Positions 35,000 to 44,689 of a stretch of DNA of 64,000 nt are shown here, in pieces. Origin of the DNA: Arthrobacter sp. zg-Y1171. GTDB lineage: Bacteria; Actinomycetota; Actinomycetes; Actinomycetales; Micrococcaceae. Position 1 is the stretch's first letter, and each line of letters opens with the position of its first letter. A program made the translations under genes and the position numbers. The stretch lies in assembly GCF_025244845.1 (NCBI RefSeq), contig NZ_CP104264.1:3162001-3226000 (forward strand), written 5' to 3'. The notes beneath the pieces were generated by a model that saw only the letters and a list, made by a program, of their open reading frames with translations, was not told the origin of the DNA and searched no databases.

Positions 35000-35701
35000 T
35001 TACTTGCTACAACGCTCGGAGAGCCAAGCGTCATACATCTCCGGGTACGCCTTCGCGATCAGGGGCTTAACCCGAGCTTCAAAATCGGGGTCCGAAGGCC
35101 AAGTACCGGCCCGAGTGTTGCGATTGGTGAACTGCGGCTGGGGTTTCCCGGAGGAGTCGAACTTGATCAGGTCTTTGTCGCTGTCGTCCGGGTCGCAACT
35201 CGCAGAGAGGAACGGGGACAGGTCCTCGAAGATGACCACCTTTCCACGCGCCGGTCGGTCGTCGGCAAACGCACGGTCAAGCTGGTCCATCTTCTCTTGG
35301 GCTCTCGCCTTGGCGTCCGCATCCTCGATCTTGGACAGGTATCCCTGCGCCTGAAGCTGGTTGGTGCGGAAGTGGGACTCCCACTGAGCTGTCAACGCGG
35401 CCGTGAGGGCGGTGGCCTCCGGGGTATTCATCGCCGGGTCTTTCCAGAACTCATCGAACTCGTCGCCGTGGGGGTCGTCCACCTCGCCGGACACCATCGG
35501 GAGCAGCGAGTCGACCATGGAGTCCACCTTGTCTGCCCAATCACGGTCCTGATACCCGTCTCCACCCCTCGCGATGAAGACTCCTACCGCCACTACGGCC
35601 ATAACCAGCAGGAAAGCGGTCACTGCAATGGCCGTCTTTCCAACCGGTCCGAGTGACGCCTTCTTGGGCGGACTGGGCATGGGGTACTGCGTATAGCTCA
35701 T
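35000..35701 (-). CDS. Membrane-anchored hypothetical protein
   Basis: The 233-residue protein has a short Pro-rich cytoplasmic tail, one transmembrane helix (residues about 24-45) and an acidic extracytoplasmic domain with ASCDPDDSDKD and a C-terminal ERCSK. The two Cys may form a disulfide. No family recognised. Confidence 0.65.
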   Translation of the reverse strand: MSYTQYPMPSPPKKASLGPVGKTAIAVTAFLLVMAVVAVGVFIARGGDGYQDRDWADKVDSMVDSLLPMVSGEVDDPHGDEFDEFWKDPAMNTPEATALTAALTAQWESHFRTNQLQAQGYLSKIEDADAKARAQEKMDQLDRAFADDRPARGKVVIFEDLSPFLSASCDPDDSDKDLIKFDSSGKPQPQFTNRNTRAGTWPSDPDFEARVKPLIAKAYPEMYDAWLSERCSK

Positions 35702-35761
35702 TGGTGCCTTTCGAATGGGTCCATACGGGGCAGTCTGCCAGCCGCACTGCCGTTAACGCGT

Positions 35762-35794
35762 GACGACGGCGCCGCCTAAGGCGCCGCCGTCGTC
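35762..35794. terminator. Hairpin terminator of the monooxygenase gene
   Basis: The stem GACGACGGCGCCGCC / GGCGCCGCCGTCGTC pairs at 14 of 15 positions around a TAA loop. It lies 17 bases beyond the stop of the minus-strand monooxygenase. Confidence 0.65.
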
Positions 35795-35810
35795 GTACGT
35801 TGGGAACCGG

Positions 35811-37706
35811 TTACGCCTGCTGGCGGGCAGGCAGCAGGGGTGCGAAGAACCCGGCGAGCTCCGCCGTGGCAGTCAGCGGCAGCACGTTGGCCACGTACTG
35901 GTCCGGGCGGACCACCACCACGGCGCCGTTGCGGGAAATGCCGCGCGCCTCGAAGATGTCGGCGGTCGGGTCCGCGCCGTAGACCTTGGCCAGGTCATCG
36001 AGCTGGAACGGTCCGACCTGCGGCTTGAACACCGCCGGAACGGCGCCGAGGTCGATGCCCGTGTGGTCCTGCTGGTAAATCACCTTGACGTCGAACCAGG
36101 CATCCCGGTCCGCGCCTTCCGGCGTGGCCGCGAGCGGGGAATCCGGCGCCGTGTCCAGCCATTCGGCCAGCTCCGTGACCGGTGAGGGGGTGCCCGCGGC
36201 CGCGGCGTCGGCGAAGACATAGATCCGCCACTTGCCGTCCGCCCGCGCCTGGTGGCCCAACTGCACCGGGTTGGTGTCGCAGACACGCAGCACGGGTGCG
36301 GACTTGAAGCGCTTGCCGAGGGGGAAGCCGGCGGCCAGGTCCTGGTGCTTCGGCTCCGCAATGAGCATGGAGGGGGTGTATTCGGTCATGAACCCGGCCG
36401 GGAACTCGGCGGTGCGGACGTAGAAGTCCTCCAGGTCCGAGGGGTTCTCGAACTCCTCGGGCTTCTTCGCCATGAGCGTGGACCACTCTTTGTCGAAGTC
36501 GATGAGGTTCTTCGCCACCACCTGGCGTTCCGCCGAGTAGGTGGAGAGCAGGGTTTCGGGGCTGCGGCCGTCCAGCACGTGGCCGAGTTTCCAGCCCAGG
36601 TTGAAGCCGTCCTGCATGGAGACGTTCATGCCCTGGCCGGCCTTGGCGCTGTGCGTGTGGCAGGCGTCGCCGGTGATGAAGACGCGCGGGGTGCGGGTGC
36701 CGAGGTCCTCGGGCCGGACGTCGTCGAACCGGTCGGTGAGCCGGTGGCCCACTTCGTACACGCTGTGCCAGGCGACGTTGCGGACGTCGAGCGTGTAGGG
36801 GGCCATGATGCCGTTGGCCTTGGCGATGATCTGGTCAACGGAGGTCTTCCGGACGGCGCCGTTGTCTCCTTCGGGCACAACGCCGAGATCCACGTACATG
36901 CGGAACAGGTGGCCGCCCTCGCGCGGGATGAGCAGGATGCTGCCGCCGTTGGAGGACTGGATGGCGCACTTGGTGCGGATATCGGGGAAGTCGGTGTTGG
37001 CCAGCACGTCCATCACGCCCCAGGCGTGGTTCGCCTTGTCTCCGGCCATGGTGCAGCCGATGGCGTCGCGGACCTTGCTGCGGGCGCCGTCGGAGCCCAC
37101 CACGTACTTGGCTTTAACCGTGCGTTCGGTGCCTTCGTCCGGGCCGGCCGTGGACAGGAGGGTGACGGTGACCGGGTACTCGGCGTCGTCGTCGACCTCG
37201 AGGCCGCGGAACTCGAACCCGTAGTCGGGCCGCATGCGGGTGGGTGAGTTGGCCATGAACCGGGCGAAGTAGTCCAGCACGCGGGCCTGGTTGACGATCA
37301 GGTGCGGGAATTCGCTGATTCCGGCCGGATCATCCAGGGCGCGGCCGGAGCGGACGATGTTCTCCGGGTTTTCCGGGTCCGGGCGCCAGAAGCACATCTC
37401 CGTGATGCGGTAGGCCTCGGCGGTGATTTCCTCGGCGAAGCCGAAGGCCTGGAAAGTTTCCACGCTGCGGGCCTGGATGCCGTCCGCCTGGCCGATGGCG
37501 AGGCGGCTGTCCCGGCGCTCCACGATTCGGGTGGTTACGCCGGAGAACTGCGAGAGCTGTGCGGCGGTGAGCATCCCGGCGGGGCCGGAACCGACGATCA
37601 GCACGTCCACTTTGTCGGGCAGGTCTGCGGGGCGGTCGACGCCGGTGCCGGCGGCGGGCTGGATGCGGGGGTCACCGGATACGTAGCCGTGGTGGTGGAA
37701 CTGCAC
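35811..37706 (-). CDS. Phenol-hydroxylase-type FAD monooxygenase
   Basis: The 631-residue class A aromatic hydroxylase resembles phenol 2-monooxygenase and 3-hydroxybenzoate 4-monooxygenase. Motifs are VDVLIVGSGPAGMLTAAQLS, VVGSDGARSKVRDAIG and RVFITGDACHTHSAKAGQG. The C-terminal thioredoxin-like dimerisation domain ends VVVRPDQYVANVLPL. The start is GTG 37706, with GTGAGGAC upstream; an ATG 93 bases further up would translate through two operator palindromes. It probably ortho-hydroxylates a phenolic ring. No other ring-degrading gene lies nearby, so the pathway is unknown. Confidence 0.87.
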   Translation of the reverse strand: MQFHHHGYVSGDPRIQPAAGTGVDRPADLPDKVDVLIVGSGPAGMLTAAQLSQFSGVTTRIVERRDSRLAIGQADGIQARSVETFQAFGFAEEITAEAYRITEMCFWRPDPENPENIVRSGRALDDPAGISEFPHLIVNQARVLDYFARFMANSPTRMRPDYGFEFRGLEVDDDAEYPVTVTLLSTAGPDEGTERTVKAKYVVGSDGARSKVRDAIGCTMAGDKANHAWGVMDVLANTDFPDIRTKCAIQSSNGGSILLIPREGGHLFRMYVDLGVVPEGDNGAVRKTSVDQIIAKANGIMAPYTLDVRNVAWHSVYEVGHRLTDRFDDVRPEDLGTRTPRVFITGDACHTHSAKAGQGMNVSMQDGFNLGWKLGHVLDGRSPETLLSTYSAERQVVAKNLIDFDKEWSTLMAKKPEEFENPSDLEDFYVRTAEFPAGFMTEYTPSMLIAEPKHQDLAAGFPLGKRFKSAPVLRVCDTNPVQLGHQARADGKWRIYVFADAAAAGTPSPVTELAEWLDTAPDSPLAATPEGADRDAWFDVKVIYQQDHTGIDLGAVPAVFKPQVGPFQLDDLAKVYGADPTADIFEARGISRNGAVVVVRPDQYVANVLPLTATAELAGFFAPLLPARQQA

Positions 37707-37747
37707 GGGGGTCCTCACTTCGTTGTGCCGTTGGTGCCGCCGATCGT

Positions 37748-37782
37748 GTTCGTTATTTGAACAGAACGTTCGATAGTCGAAC
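37748..37782. promoter_or_regulatory. Twin palindromic operators upstream of the monooxygenase
   Basis: GTTCGTTATTTGAAC (37748-37762) and the perfect palindrome GTTCGATAGTCGAAC (37768-37782) have centres 20 bases apart, 42-76 bases upstream of the GTG. The form resembles IclR-type aromatic-pathway operators. No regulator gene is adjacent. Confidence 0.65.
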
Positions 37783-37960
37783 CGCCGGGGTGTAGTCACC
37801 GTACCGGAGACATGACGTGGGTCACAAGCGGAACGGTTCGGCGTGACTTCCGGCCTCGTTTTCGGTCGGCCTGCCGGAGCCGGGAGCCGTATTTGCCGCC
37901 GGGCGCGGTACTTTGTTCCCAGCCGTTCCCCATCCCGTCCACCGCAGCAGGGAAGAGTTC

Positions 37961-38917
37961 ATGACCGTTACATGCGCAGTGCTCGACGATTACCAGCACG
38001 CCGCCACCCGGTTCGCCGATTGGGAACGGCTGGCTGATCAGGTGGAGCTGACCGTCTTCTCCGACCACCTGGCCGACGAGGACGAAGTAGCCGCGCGCCT
38101 GGCCGGGTTCGACGTCGTCGTCATCATGCGCGAGCGCACCCCCTTCCCGGCGAGCCTGCTCGCCCGGCTTCCCCGCCTGAAGCTGCTGGTCACCTCCGGG
38201 GCCCGCAACGCCTCGATCGATCTCGCCGCCGCCCGGGAGCGGGGCGTGACGGTCTGCGGCACGGCGAGCAGTTCGACGCCGCCCGCCGAGCTGACCTGGG
38301 CGCTGATCCTGGGGCTGTCTCGGCACCTGGTCCCGGAGGCAACTGCGCTCCGCGACCGCGGACCCTGGCAGCAGACCATCGGCACCGATCTGCATGGTGC
38401 CACGCTCGGCCTGCTGGGGTTGGGGAAAATCGGGGTGCAGGTGGCACGGGTAGGCGCTGCGTTCGGGATGGAGGTCCTCGCCTGGAGCCAGCACCTCACC
38501 ACCGAGCGGGCCGAAGCCGCCGGCGCCCGACTCGCTCCCTCCAAGGAGGCGCTGCTGGCAGCGTCCGACGTCGTGTCCATCCATCTGGTGCTGAGCGACC
38601 GGACACGCGGGCTGATTGGGGCCGGGGAGCTGGCGCTGATGAGACCGAACGCCTTCCTGATCAATACCTCCCGGGCGGGGATAGTCGACCAGCCCGCCTT
38701 GCTCCATGCGTTGCGGCAGCAGACGATTGCCGGCGCCGGGCTGGACGTGTTTGCCGAAGAACCCCTGTCCGCAGATTCCCCGTTCCGGGACCTGCCCAAC
38801 GTTCTGGCGACGCCGCACCTCGGGTACGTCACCGAGCGGAACTACCGCACGTTCTTTCCGCAGGTGGTGGAGGACATCTCGGCGTTCCTGGCCGGCACCC
38901 CGATCCGGGAACTCTAG
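37961..38917 (+). CDS. D-2-hydroxyacid dehydrogenase family protein
   Basis: The 318-residue protein has the NAD-binding motif GLLGLGKIGVQVARVG. Catalytic Arg lies in LINTSRAGIVDQ, Glu in DVFAEEPL and His in LATPHLGYV, so the relay is complete. It reduces a 2-oxoacid or oxidises its D-hydroxyacid. The ATG has GGAAGAG. It is divergent from the monooxygenase, but no shared pathway is evident. Confidence 0.92.
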   Translation: MTVTCAVLDDYQHAATRFADWERLADQVELTVFSDHLADEDEVAARLAGFDVVVIMRERTPFPASLLARLPRLKLLVTSGARNASIDLAAARERGVTVCGTASSSTPPAELTWALILGLSRHLVPEATALRDRGPWQQTIGTDLHGATLGLLGLGKIGVQVARVGAAFGMEVLAWSQHLTTERAEAAGARLAPSKEALLAASDVVSIHLVLSDRTRGLIGAGELALMRPNAFLINTSRAGIVDQPALLHALRQQTIAGAGLDVFAEEPLSADSPFRDLPNVLATPHLGYVTERNYRTFFPQVVEDISAFLAGTPIREL

Positions 38918-38969
38918 GCGCCGGCCGGTCCCCGCAGCCCGGTGTCGTAACTGCTTGGGCAGCCGGATA

Positions 38970-40160
38970 CTACTTTCCGGGATTGGCCTCGGACCAGCGG
39001 TGGTAGGAAGCCACGAGCAGCTTGGCCGAAAGCCCATGCGCGAAGACACTTAGGACGATGGTGACAACCACCGTAGTCAGGAGTGTGGTTGCCGCCGGGA
39101 TTCCCCGCTCAAAGGCCAACAGGCCGAACACCACGGAGGTTAGCCCCCGGGGGCCGAACCACCCCATGAACGCCTGGGTTTGCCACCGCACACCGCTGCC
39201 GGCCAGGGCGACGGCGACCGGCAGCATCCGCACGACGGTGAGGCTCAGCACGGCGTAGGCCACAACCTGCCAGGTGATGTTCGGGACGGCGGCCAGGACC
39301 GCTACTGCGCCGAAGATCATCCAAGTGGCCGCAGCAAGAACACTCCCCACTTCGGCGGTGAAGGAAGTAGCGTCGATGTTCCTTGCGCGGCAGGCCAGGC
39401 GGAACGCCATTCCTCCCACAAACGCCGCGATGAACGCACTGCCGCCGAGCAAACCGGCCGCCGCATAGGCGCCGAGGGCAACGGCCAGCGTGAACGGCTG
39501 GCGCCACTGCGTTTCAATCCGTCCGGCCGCGGCCCGCAGCAGGTACCCGCCTGCTCCCCCGACACCCACCCCGGCCAGCAGCCCCCATCCGATTTGCTCC
39601 GTGATGGCACCGGCGACAGCCGACGGCACGCTGCCGTCCAGCGTCGCCGACGAGATGTTCAGCGACACCAGAAAGAACGGCACCGCGAGGCCATCGTTCA
39701 GACCGCTTTCCACAGTCAGTGCCTGGCGCACGCGTCCCGGCACTGCAGTGTCCTCGACGACCCTCTGCCCCAGCGCGGCGTCGGTCGAGCAGAGCATCGC
39801 GGACAGGAGGAAAGCACTGGCCAGGGGAAGTTCGGGGAAGAGGAGCAGCCCGGCCCCGACGCCAAGGACAATGGTCAGCGGCAGCCCGATCAGCAGCAAC
39901 CGCCCCGGCCACCCGAGACTTCGGCGCAGGATTCCAAGATCGAGCCGGGCAGCGTCGGTAAACAGAAGGAATACAAGGGCCAGTTCGGTGACCCGCTCGA
40001 CGGGGCGGCTTTCCACGGTTGGTGGTCCGCCCAATGCCGCCGCGAGGACAGCCCCGGCGAGCACGAACACCATGGCACTCGTCACCCCGCGGCGGCTCAG
40101 CGGCGCCGAAAAGGCACCGAAAACCATCAGTACCGCGGCTCCGAGCAGTAGCGAGAGCAT
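38970..40160 (-). CDS. Cation:proton antiporter (CPA family)
   Basis: The 396-residue protein has about twelve transmembrane helices with conserved acidic positions in LVFLLFTDAARLD, CSTDAALGQRVVED and VESGLNDGLAVPFF, and GWFGPRGLTSVVFGLLA near the end, as in Na+/H+ exchangers. It probably exchanges Na+ or K+ for protons. ATG 40160 has GGGAGGGA; a longer start is less likely. Confidence 0.88.
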   Translation of the reverse strand: MLSLLLGAAVLMVFGAFSAPLSRRGVTSAMVFVLAGAVLAAALGGPPTVESRPVERVTELALVFLLFTDAARLDLGILRRSLGWPGRLLLIGLPLTIVLGVGAGLLLFPELPLASAFLLSAMLCSTDAALGQRVVEDTAVPGRVRQALTVESGLNDGLAVPFFLVSLNISSATLDGSVPSAVAGAITEQIGWGLLAGVGVGGAGGYLLRAAAGRIETQWRQPFTLAVALGAYAAAGLLGGSAFIAAFVGGMAFRLACRARNIDATSFTAEVGSVLAAATWMIFGAVAVLAAVPNITWQVVAYAVLSLTVVRMLPVAVALAGSGVRWQTQAFMGWFGPRGLTSVVFGLLAFERGIPAATTLLTTVVVTIVLSVFAHGLSAKLLVASYHRWSEANPGK

Positions 40161-40202
40161 CGTGTCCCTCCCCGTACTTGTGACACCGGTGGCGGTCCTT
40201 GC

Positions 40203-40607
40203 ATGGGGTATGACCAGCACTCAACCTACGAGATAGTCCCGTGGCCGTCGAGAGCGGACGCCCAGCGGGCCGCCGGAATAGTCCGGGAAGACGGCGGTGA
40301 ATACGGAGGGCAGGGCTGTCCCCGACGCCGGACCCATCCCCTCGGGGAAGCCAGCCCGATATTCTACGGGCGTCAGCTGCCGGACAGAGTCTGACCCCGC
40401 AGGACCTGATCCGGCCTGATCACCCAGCTCTGCGGCGACGCCCATTTATCGAAGTTCGGGGTATTCGCCTCACCCGAGCGGATCCTGCTGTTCGATAACT
40501 CGGTCACCGACTTCTGCGAACGGTACGCAGATCAAAATGAGCAGGACTATCAAACCTTCGCCGACGCGGTACGTTCCGGGCGCCTGCCCGCGGTCGAAGG
40601 GGTCTAG
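40203..40607 (+). pseudogene. Internally deleted DUF2252 gene remnant
   Basis: Fragments of a DUF2252 protein can be read in order but in different frames: PWPSRADAQ, then SPIFYGRQ, then LITQLCGDAHLSKFGVFASP followed by ERILLFDNS. This is the family's GDAHL.NFG motif with Asn changed to Lys. The text then jumps directly to the family's C-terminal end (FCERYADQNEQDYQTF, AVRSGRLPAVEGV), stop at 40607. A full gene would have well over 1 kb, so most of the middle is deleted and the 5-prime part is frameshifted. Confidence 0.7.
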
Positions 40608-40647
40608 GAGCGGCTGCCGCTGGGGGAAAACCCTGCCGGCAGCAAAC

Positions 40648-43044
40648 CTACCCCGCCACGTACGCCGCCAGATGCTGGCCGGTCAGCGTGGACGCGTCCG
40701 CCACCAGATCCGCCGGGGTCCCCTCGAACACGATGCTCCCGCCGTCCCGCCCGGCACCGGGACCCAGATCGATAATCCAGTCCGCATGCGCCATCACCGC
40801 CTGGTGGTGCTCGATCACGATCACGGACTTCCCGGCATCCACCAGCCGGTCCAGCAGGGCCAGCAGTTGCTCGACGTCGGCCAGGTGCAGCCCGGTGGTC
40901 GGCTCGTCCAGTACAAAGACGCCTTCCTTGCCGCCCATATGCGTGGCCAGCTTCAGCCGCTGCCGCTCGCCGCCGGAAAGCGTGGTCAGCGGCTGCCCCA
41001 GCTGCAGGTACCCGAGCCCGACGTCGGCCAGCTGGCTCAGGATCTTATGTGCGGCCGGGGTGCGGGCTTCGCCGTCGCCGAAGAACTCCTGCGCCTCGGC
41101 CACTGACAGGGCCAGCACCTCGGCAATATCCTTCCCGCCCAGCGTGTATTCCAGCACCGACGCCTGGAAGCGGCGGCCTTCGCAGTCCTCGCACACCGAT
41201 TCCACCGTGGCCATCACGCCCAGCTCGGTGTAGATCACGCCGGCGCCGTTGCAGGACGGGCACGCCCCTTCGGAATTGGAGGAAAACAGGGCAGGCTTCA
41301 CCCCGTTGACCTTCGCGAACGCCTTGCGGATCGGTTCCAGCAGACCGGTGTACGTGGCCGGGTTGCTGCGCCGGGAGCCGCGGATGGCACCCTGGTCCAC
41401 CGTCACCACGCCGTCCCGCCCGGACACCGACCCGGTGATCAGCGAGCTCTTGCCGGAGCCGGCCACCCCGGTGAGGACCACCAGCACGCCCAGCGGAATG
41501 TCGACGTCGACGTCGCGCAGGTTGTTGGTGGCGGCACCGCGCACTTCCAGGGACGACGACGCCCGCCGCACCGAGTCCTTGAGCCGGGCCCGGTCCCCGA
41601 GGTGGCGGCCGGTCAGGGTGCCGCTCTTCCGCAGTCCCTCCAGCGGCCCCTCGAAGGTCACTGTGCCGCCCTCGGTGCCGGCGCCCGGCCCCAGGTCCAC
41701 CACGTGGTCCGCAATCGCGATGGTTTCCGGTTTGTGTTCCACCACCAGCACCGTGTTGCCCTTGTCCCGCAGCTGCAGCAGCAGCTGGTTCATCCGGGCA
41801 ATGTCGTGCGGGTGCAGGCCGATGGTCGGTTCGTCGAAGACATAGGTGACGTCGGTCAGCGAGGAGCCCAGGTGGCGGATCATCTTGGTCCGCTGCGACT
41901 CCCCGCCGGAGAGGGTGCCCGAGGGGCGGTCCAGGGAGAGGTAGCCCAGCCCGATTTCGGCGAAGGCATCCAGCAGGTGCTGCAGTCCGGCCAGCAGCGG
42001 CGCCACCGAGGGTTCCTTCAGGCCGCGCACCCACCCGGCGAGGTCGCTGATCTGCATGGCGCAGACATCGGCGATGTTGAGGCCGCCGATCTTCGAGGAC
42101 CGCGCCTCCGGGCTGATCCGGGTGCCGTCGCATTCGGGACAGGTGCTGAAGGTAATGGCCCGTTCCACGAAGGCGCGGATGTGCGGCTGCATCGCTTCGG
42201 GATCCTTGGACAGCATGGACTTGGAGATCTTGGGGATCAGCCCTTCATAGGTGAGGTTGATGCCCTCCACCTTGATCTTGGTGGGCTCCTTGTACAGCAG
42301 GTCATGCAGCTCGCGCTTGTTGAACTTTGCAATCGGCTTGTCCATGTTGAAGAACCCGGAGCCGGCGTAGATCCGCCCGAACCAGCCCTCCATGCTGTAG
42401 CCCGGCACCGTGATGGCGCCTTCGGACAGTGATTTCGCGCCGTCGAACAGTGCCGTGAGGTCGAAGTCGGTGACCGCTCCCGTCCCCTCGCAGCGCGGGC
42501 ACATGCCGCCGAGCCGGTTGAACACCGCCTTTTCCGCCCGGGTCTTACCGTCGCCCCGCTCCACCGTGATGGCGCCGGATGCCTTCACGGACGGGACATT
42601 GAAGGAATACGCGTTGGGCGGGCCGATGTTCGGCTGCCCCAGCCGGCTGAACAGGATGCGCAACATCGCGTTGGCGTCGGTGGCGGTACCCACCGTGGAG
42701 CGCGGGTTCGATCCCATCCGTTCCTGGTCAACAATGATCGCGGTGGTCAGCCCCTCAAGCAGGTCCACCTCCGGCCGGGCCAGGGAGGGCATAAACCCCT
42801 GCACAAAGGCACTGTAGGTCTCGTTGATCAGCCGCTGGGATTCTGCAGCCACGGTCCCGAATACCAGCGAGCTCTTGCCGGAACCGGACACTCCGGTAAA
42901 CACGGTCAGCCGCCGCTTGGGAATCTCGATGCTGATGTCGCGCAGGTTGTTCACCCGTGCACCCTGCACCCGGATCACGTCATGGCTGTCCGCGGCGTGG
43001 GCCGCCGCCCCGGTGCCCGTGCTCGTCGTCGTGTCCGTGCTCAT
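40648..43044 (-). CDS. UvrA paralogue (UvrA2/DrrC-like)
   Basis: The 798-residue protein has two ABC ATPase halves: Walker [15 protein letters not shown] and [14 protein letters not shown], signatures [16 protein letters not shown] and [16 protein letters not shown], and Walker B segments [13 protein letters not shown] and [13 protein letters not shown]. Zinc-binding Cys pairs include [16 protein letters not shown] and CPSCNGAG. The length is shorter than housekeeping UvrA (about 950), consistent with loss of the UvrB-binding region. Such class II proteins are linked to antibiotic or DNA-intercalator tolerance. It stands alone. ATG 43044 has GGAG; the long upstream in-frame extension is not used. 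Confidence 0.9.
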   Translation of the reverse strand: MSTDTTTSTGTGAAAHAADSHDVIRVQGARVNNLRDISIEIPKRRLTVFTGVSGSGKSSLVFGTVAAESQRLINETYSAFVQGFMPSLARPEVDLLEGLTTAIIVDQERMGSNPRSTVGTATDANAMLRILFSRLGQPNIGPPNAYSFNVPSVKASGAITVERGDGKTRAEKAVFNRLGGMCPRCEGTGAVTDFDLTALFDGAKSLSEGAITVPGYSMEGWFGRIYAGSGFFNMDKPIAKFNKRELHDLLYKEPTKIKVEGINLTYEGLIPKISKSMLSKDPEAMQPHIRAFVERAITFSTCPECDGTRISPEARSSKIGGLNIADVCAMQISDLAGWVRGLKEPSVAPLLAGLQHLLDAFAEIGLGYLSLDRPSGTLSGGESQRTKMIRHLGSSLTDVTYVFDEPTIGLHPHDIARMNQLLLQLRDKGNTVLVVEHKPETIAIADHVVDLGPGAGTEGGTVTFEGPLEGLRKSGTLTGRHLGDRARLKDSVRRASSSLEVRGAATNNLRDVDVDIPLGVLVVLTGVAGSGKSSLITGSVSGRDGVVTVDQGAIRGSRRSNPATYTGLLEPIRKAFAKVNGVKPALFSSNSEGACPSCNGAGVIYTELGVMATVESVCEDCEGRRFQASVLEYTLGGKDIAEVLALSVAEAQEFFGDGEARTPAAHKILSQLADVGLGYLQLGQPLTTLSGGERQRLKLATHMGGKEGVFVLDEPTTGLHLADVEQLLALLDRLVDAGKSVIVIEHHQAVMAHADWIIDLGPGAGRDGGSIVFEGTPADLVADASTLTGQHLAAYVAG

Positions 43045-43243
43045 TGCCGCTCCATCCGCCCAGGCCGGTACCCGGGCCTCATTGTCCCGTGCCTTCACCG
43101 ACGGTCCGATTCTGCCCGGTCGCTTCCGGCGCGGCAACGGCTGACGGGAACGACGACGGCGGGTCCCGGCAGGCGCGGCCTTTCCGCACGCGCGGAAGGC
43201 CTGGCCGATCCTGCACATCGGCGCCTGAGCTACACTCGGGCGC

Positions 43244-43651
43244 ATGCCCGCATACGCTGCACCCCCTCCCCAGGCGCCGCTGACCTTGGCAATGATCGTG
43301 TGGGCCATCTGCGGGGTACCGGCCCTAATCGGGGCGGTCCTGGCGGCAGCTTCCCTCCAGTCCGCCCTCGCCGGGACGGGCTCCACCTGGGACCAGGCTC
43401 TGCGCTTCCTGCCCTTTCTTCTCACGTTTTTCGGGGCGGTAGCTGCCTATATCGTGTTGCGGCGTGCCACCTCTGCGGGCCAGGCCTGGCTATGTTCAAC
43501 ACTCACCGGGATGCTGCTCCTTGTGGGTGCGCTTCCCGTTACGCTGAGCCTCGGCGGGGCGTTGGTGAGCGAGTGGTGCGAGGGCGCCCCGGGCGGCCGG
43601 GGGTATAGCCCGTCCGGAGCAGCGGAGGAAGTTCCCTGGCTGTGCCGGTAA
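43244..43651 (+). CDS. Small membrane protein
   Basis: The 135-residue protein has three hydrophobic helices at about residues 14-42, 55-72 and 85-105. No family is recognised. It lies 18 bases upstream of an esterase gene in the same direction. Confidence 0.6.
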   Translation: MPAYAAPPPQAPLTLAMIVWAICGVPALIGAVLAAASLQSALAGTGSTWDQALRFLPFLLTFFGAVAAYIVLRRATSAGQAWLCSTLTGMLLLVGALPVTLSLGGALVSEWCEGAPGGRGYSPSGAAEEVPWLCR

Positions 43652-43669
43652 GCAGAAGGAAGGTTCACG

Positions 43670-44632
43670 ATGGCAAAGCTTGATCTCCGGGTGCGGCTGG
43701 TGGGCAAGGTGCTGGGCAGGGTTTCGGTGGCGCACAAGAGCGAGGAACAGATCCTCGCTGACCAGCAGCGCACCATCAAGCACAACCCGGTTCTGGACTG
43801 GGTGCTGGGCGGGGTAGCGTCCGGCGTAAAGCTGAAGGACGACACCGCCGCGGGTGCGGAGGGCCGGATCCCCGTCCGGGTGTACCGGCCGAAGGACGCC
43901 GACGGAACGTTGCCCCTGGTGGTCCTGATCCACGGCGGCGGCTGGACCGTCGGCAACCTGGATATTTATGACTCGCTGGCCAGCACCATCGCCCGGGACG
44001 CACGCGCCGTCGTCGTTTCCCTCGAGTACCGGCTGGCGCCGACGCATCCCTGGCCCGCCGCCGCCGAGGACTGCTATGCGGCGCTGCTTGAGGTGGCCGC
44101 CCGTGCCGATGAATGGGAGGCCGACGCCGGCCGGCTCGCCGTGGTGGGCGACAGTGCCGGAGGCAACCTGGCGGCGGTGCTGACGCTGATGTGCCGGGAC
44201 CGGTCCGGTCCCGCCATCGCGTTCCAGGGGCTGATCTACCCCGCCACCGATATGACCTTGGGCAGCCCGTCAATCGAGGAAAACGCCAACGCACCCATCC
44301 TCACCAAGAAGGACATCCTCCGCTACGGCAGCCTCTATGTCCCTGACCTGAAAGACCGCAGCAACCCGTACGCCTCACCCCTGCTCGCACTGGACCACAC
44401 CGGGCTGCCGCCGGCACTGATCCAGGTAGCCGAACACGACCCCATCCGCGACGACGGGCTGCGCTACGCCGAAGTGCTGCGCAAGGCGGGCGTTCCCGTC
44501 CGCGTCACCACCTATGTAGGGATGCCGCACGGTTACCTGGCCTTCCCGCGGCTGTGCCGCAGCGCACCGCAGGCGCTGGCGGAACTGTGCGCGGAGCTGC
44601 GACGGCAACTCGCACCGGCAGCGGTGCGGTAA
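43670..44632 (+). CDS. HSL-type alpha/beta hydrolase (esterase)
   Basis: The 320-residue family IV carboxylesterase has oxyanion motif LIHGGGWTVGN, nucleophile in VVGDSAGGNLAAVL, acid in AEHDPIRDDGL and His in GMPHGYLAF. SLEYRLAPTHPWPAAAEDCY is typical of the hormone-sensitive-lipase group. It hydrolyses short-chain esters; natural substrate unknown. Confidence 0.93.
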   Translation: MAKLDLRVRLVGKVLGRVSVAHKSEEQILADQQRTIKHNPVLDWVLGGVASGVKLKDDTAAGAEGRIPVRVYRPKDADGTLPLVVLIHGGGWTVGNLDIYDSLASTIARDARAVVVSLEYRLAPTHPWPAAAEDCYAALLEVAARADEWEADAGRLAVVGDSAGGNLAAVLTLMCRDRSGPAIAFQGLIYPATDMTLGSPSIEENANAPILTKKDILRYGSLYVPDLKDRSNPYASPLLALDHTGLPPALIQVAEHDPIRDDGLRYAEVLRKAGVPVRVTTYVGMPHGYLAFPRLCRSAPQALAELCAELRRQLAPAAVR

Positions 44633-44689
44633 CTCCCCGCACGCGCCGCTGCCGGATCCGGCTTGAGGATGACGGGGTACCCTCGCGGC

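Noticed and set aside
43045..43425. Arg-rich N-terminal extension of the UvrA paralogue
   Set aside because: Low-complexity sequence without homology to UvrA; ATG 43044 has GGAG and fits the family start.
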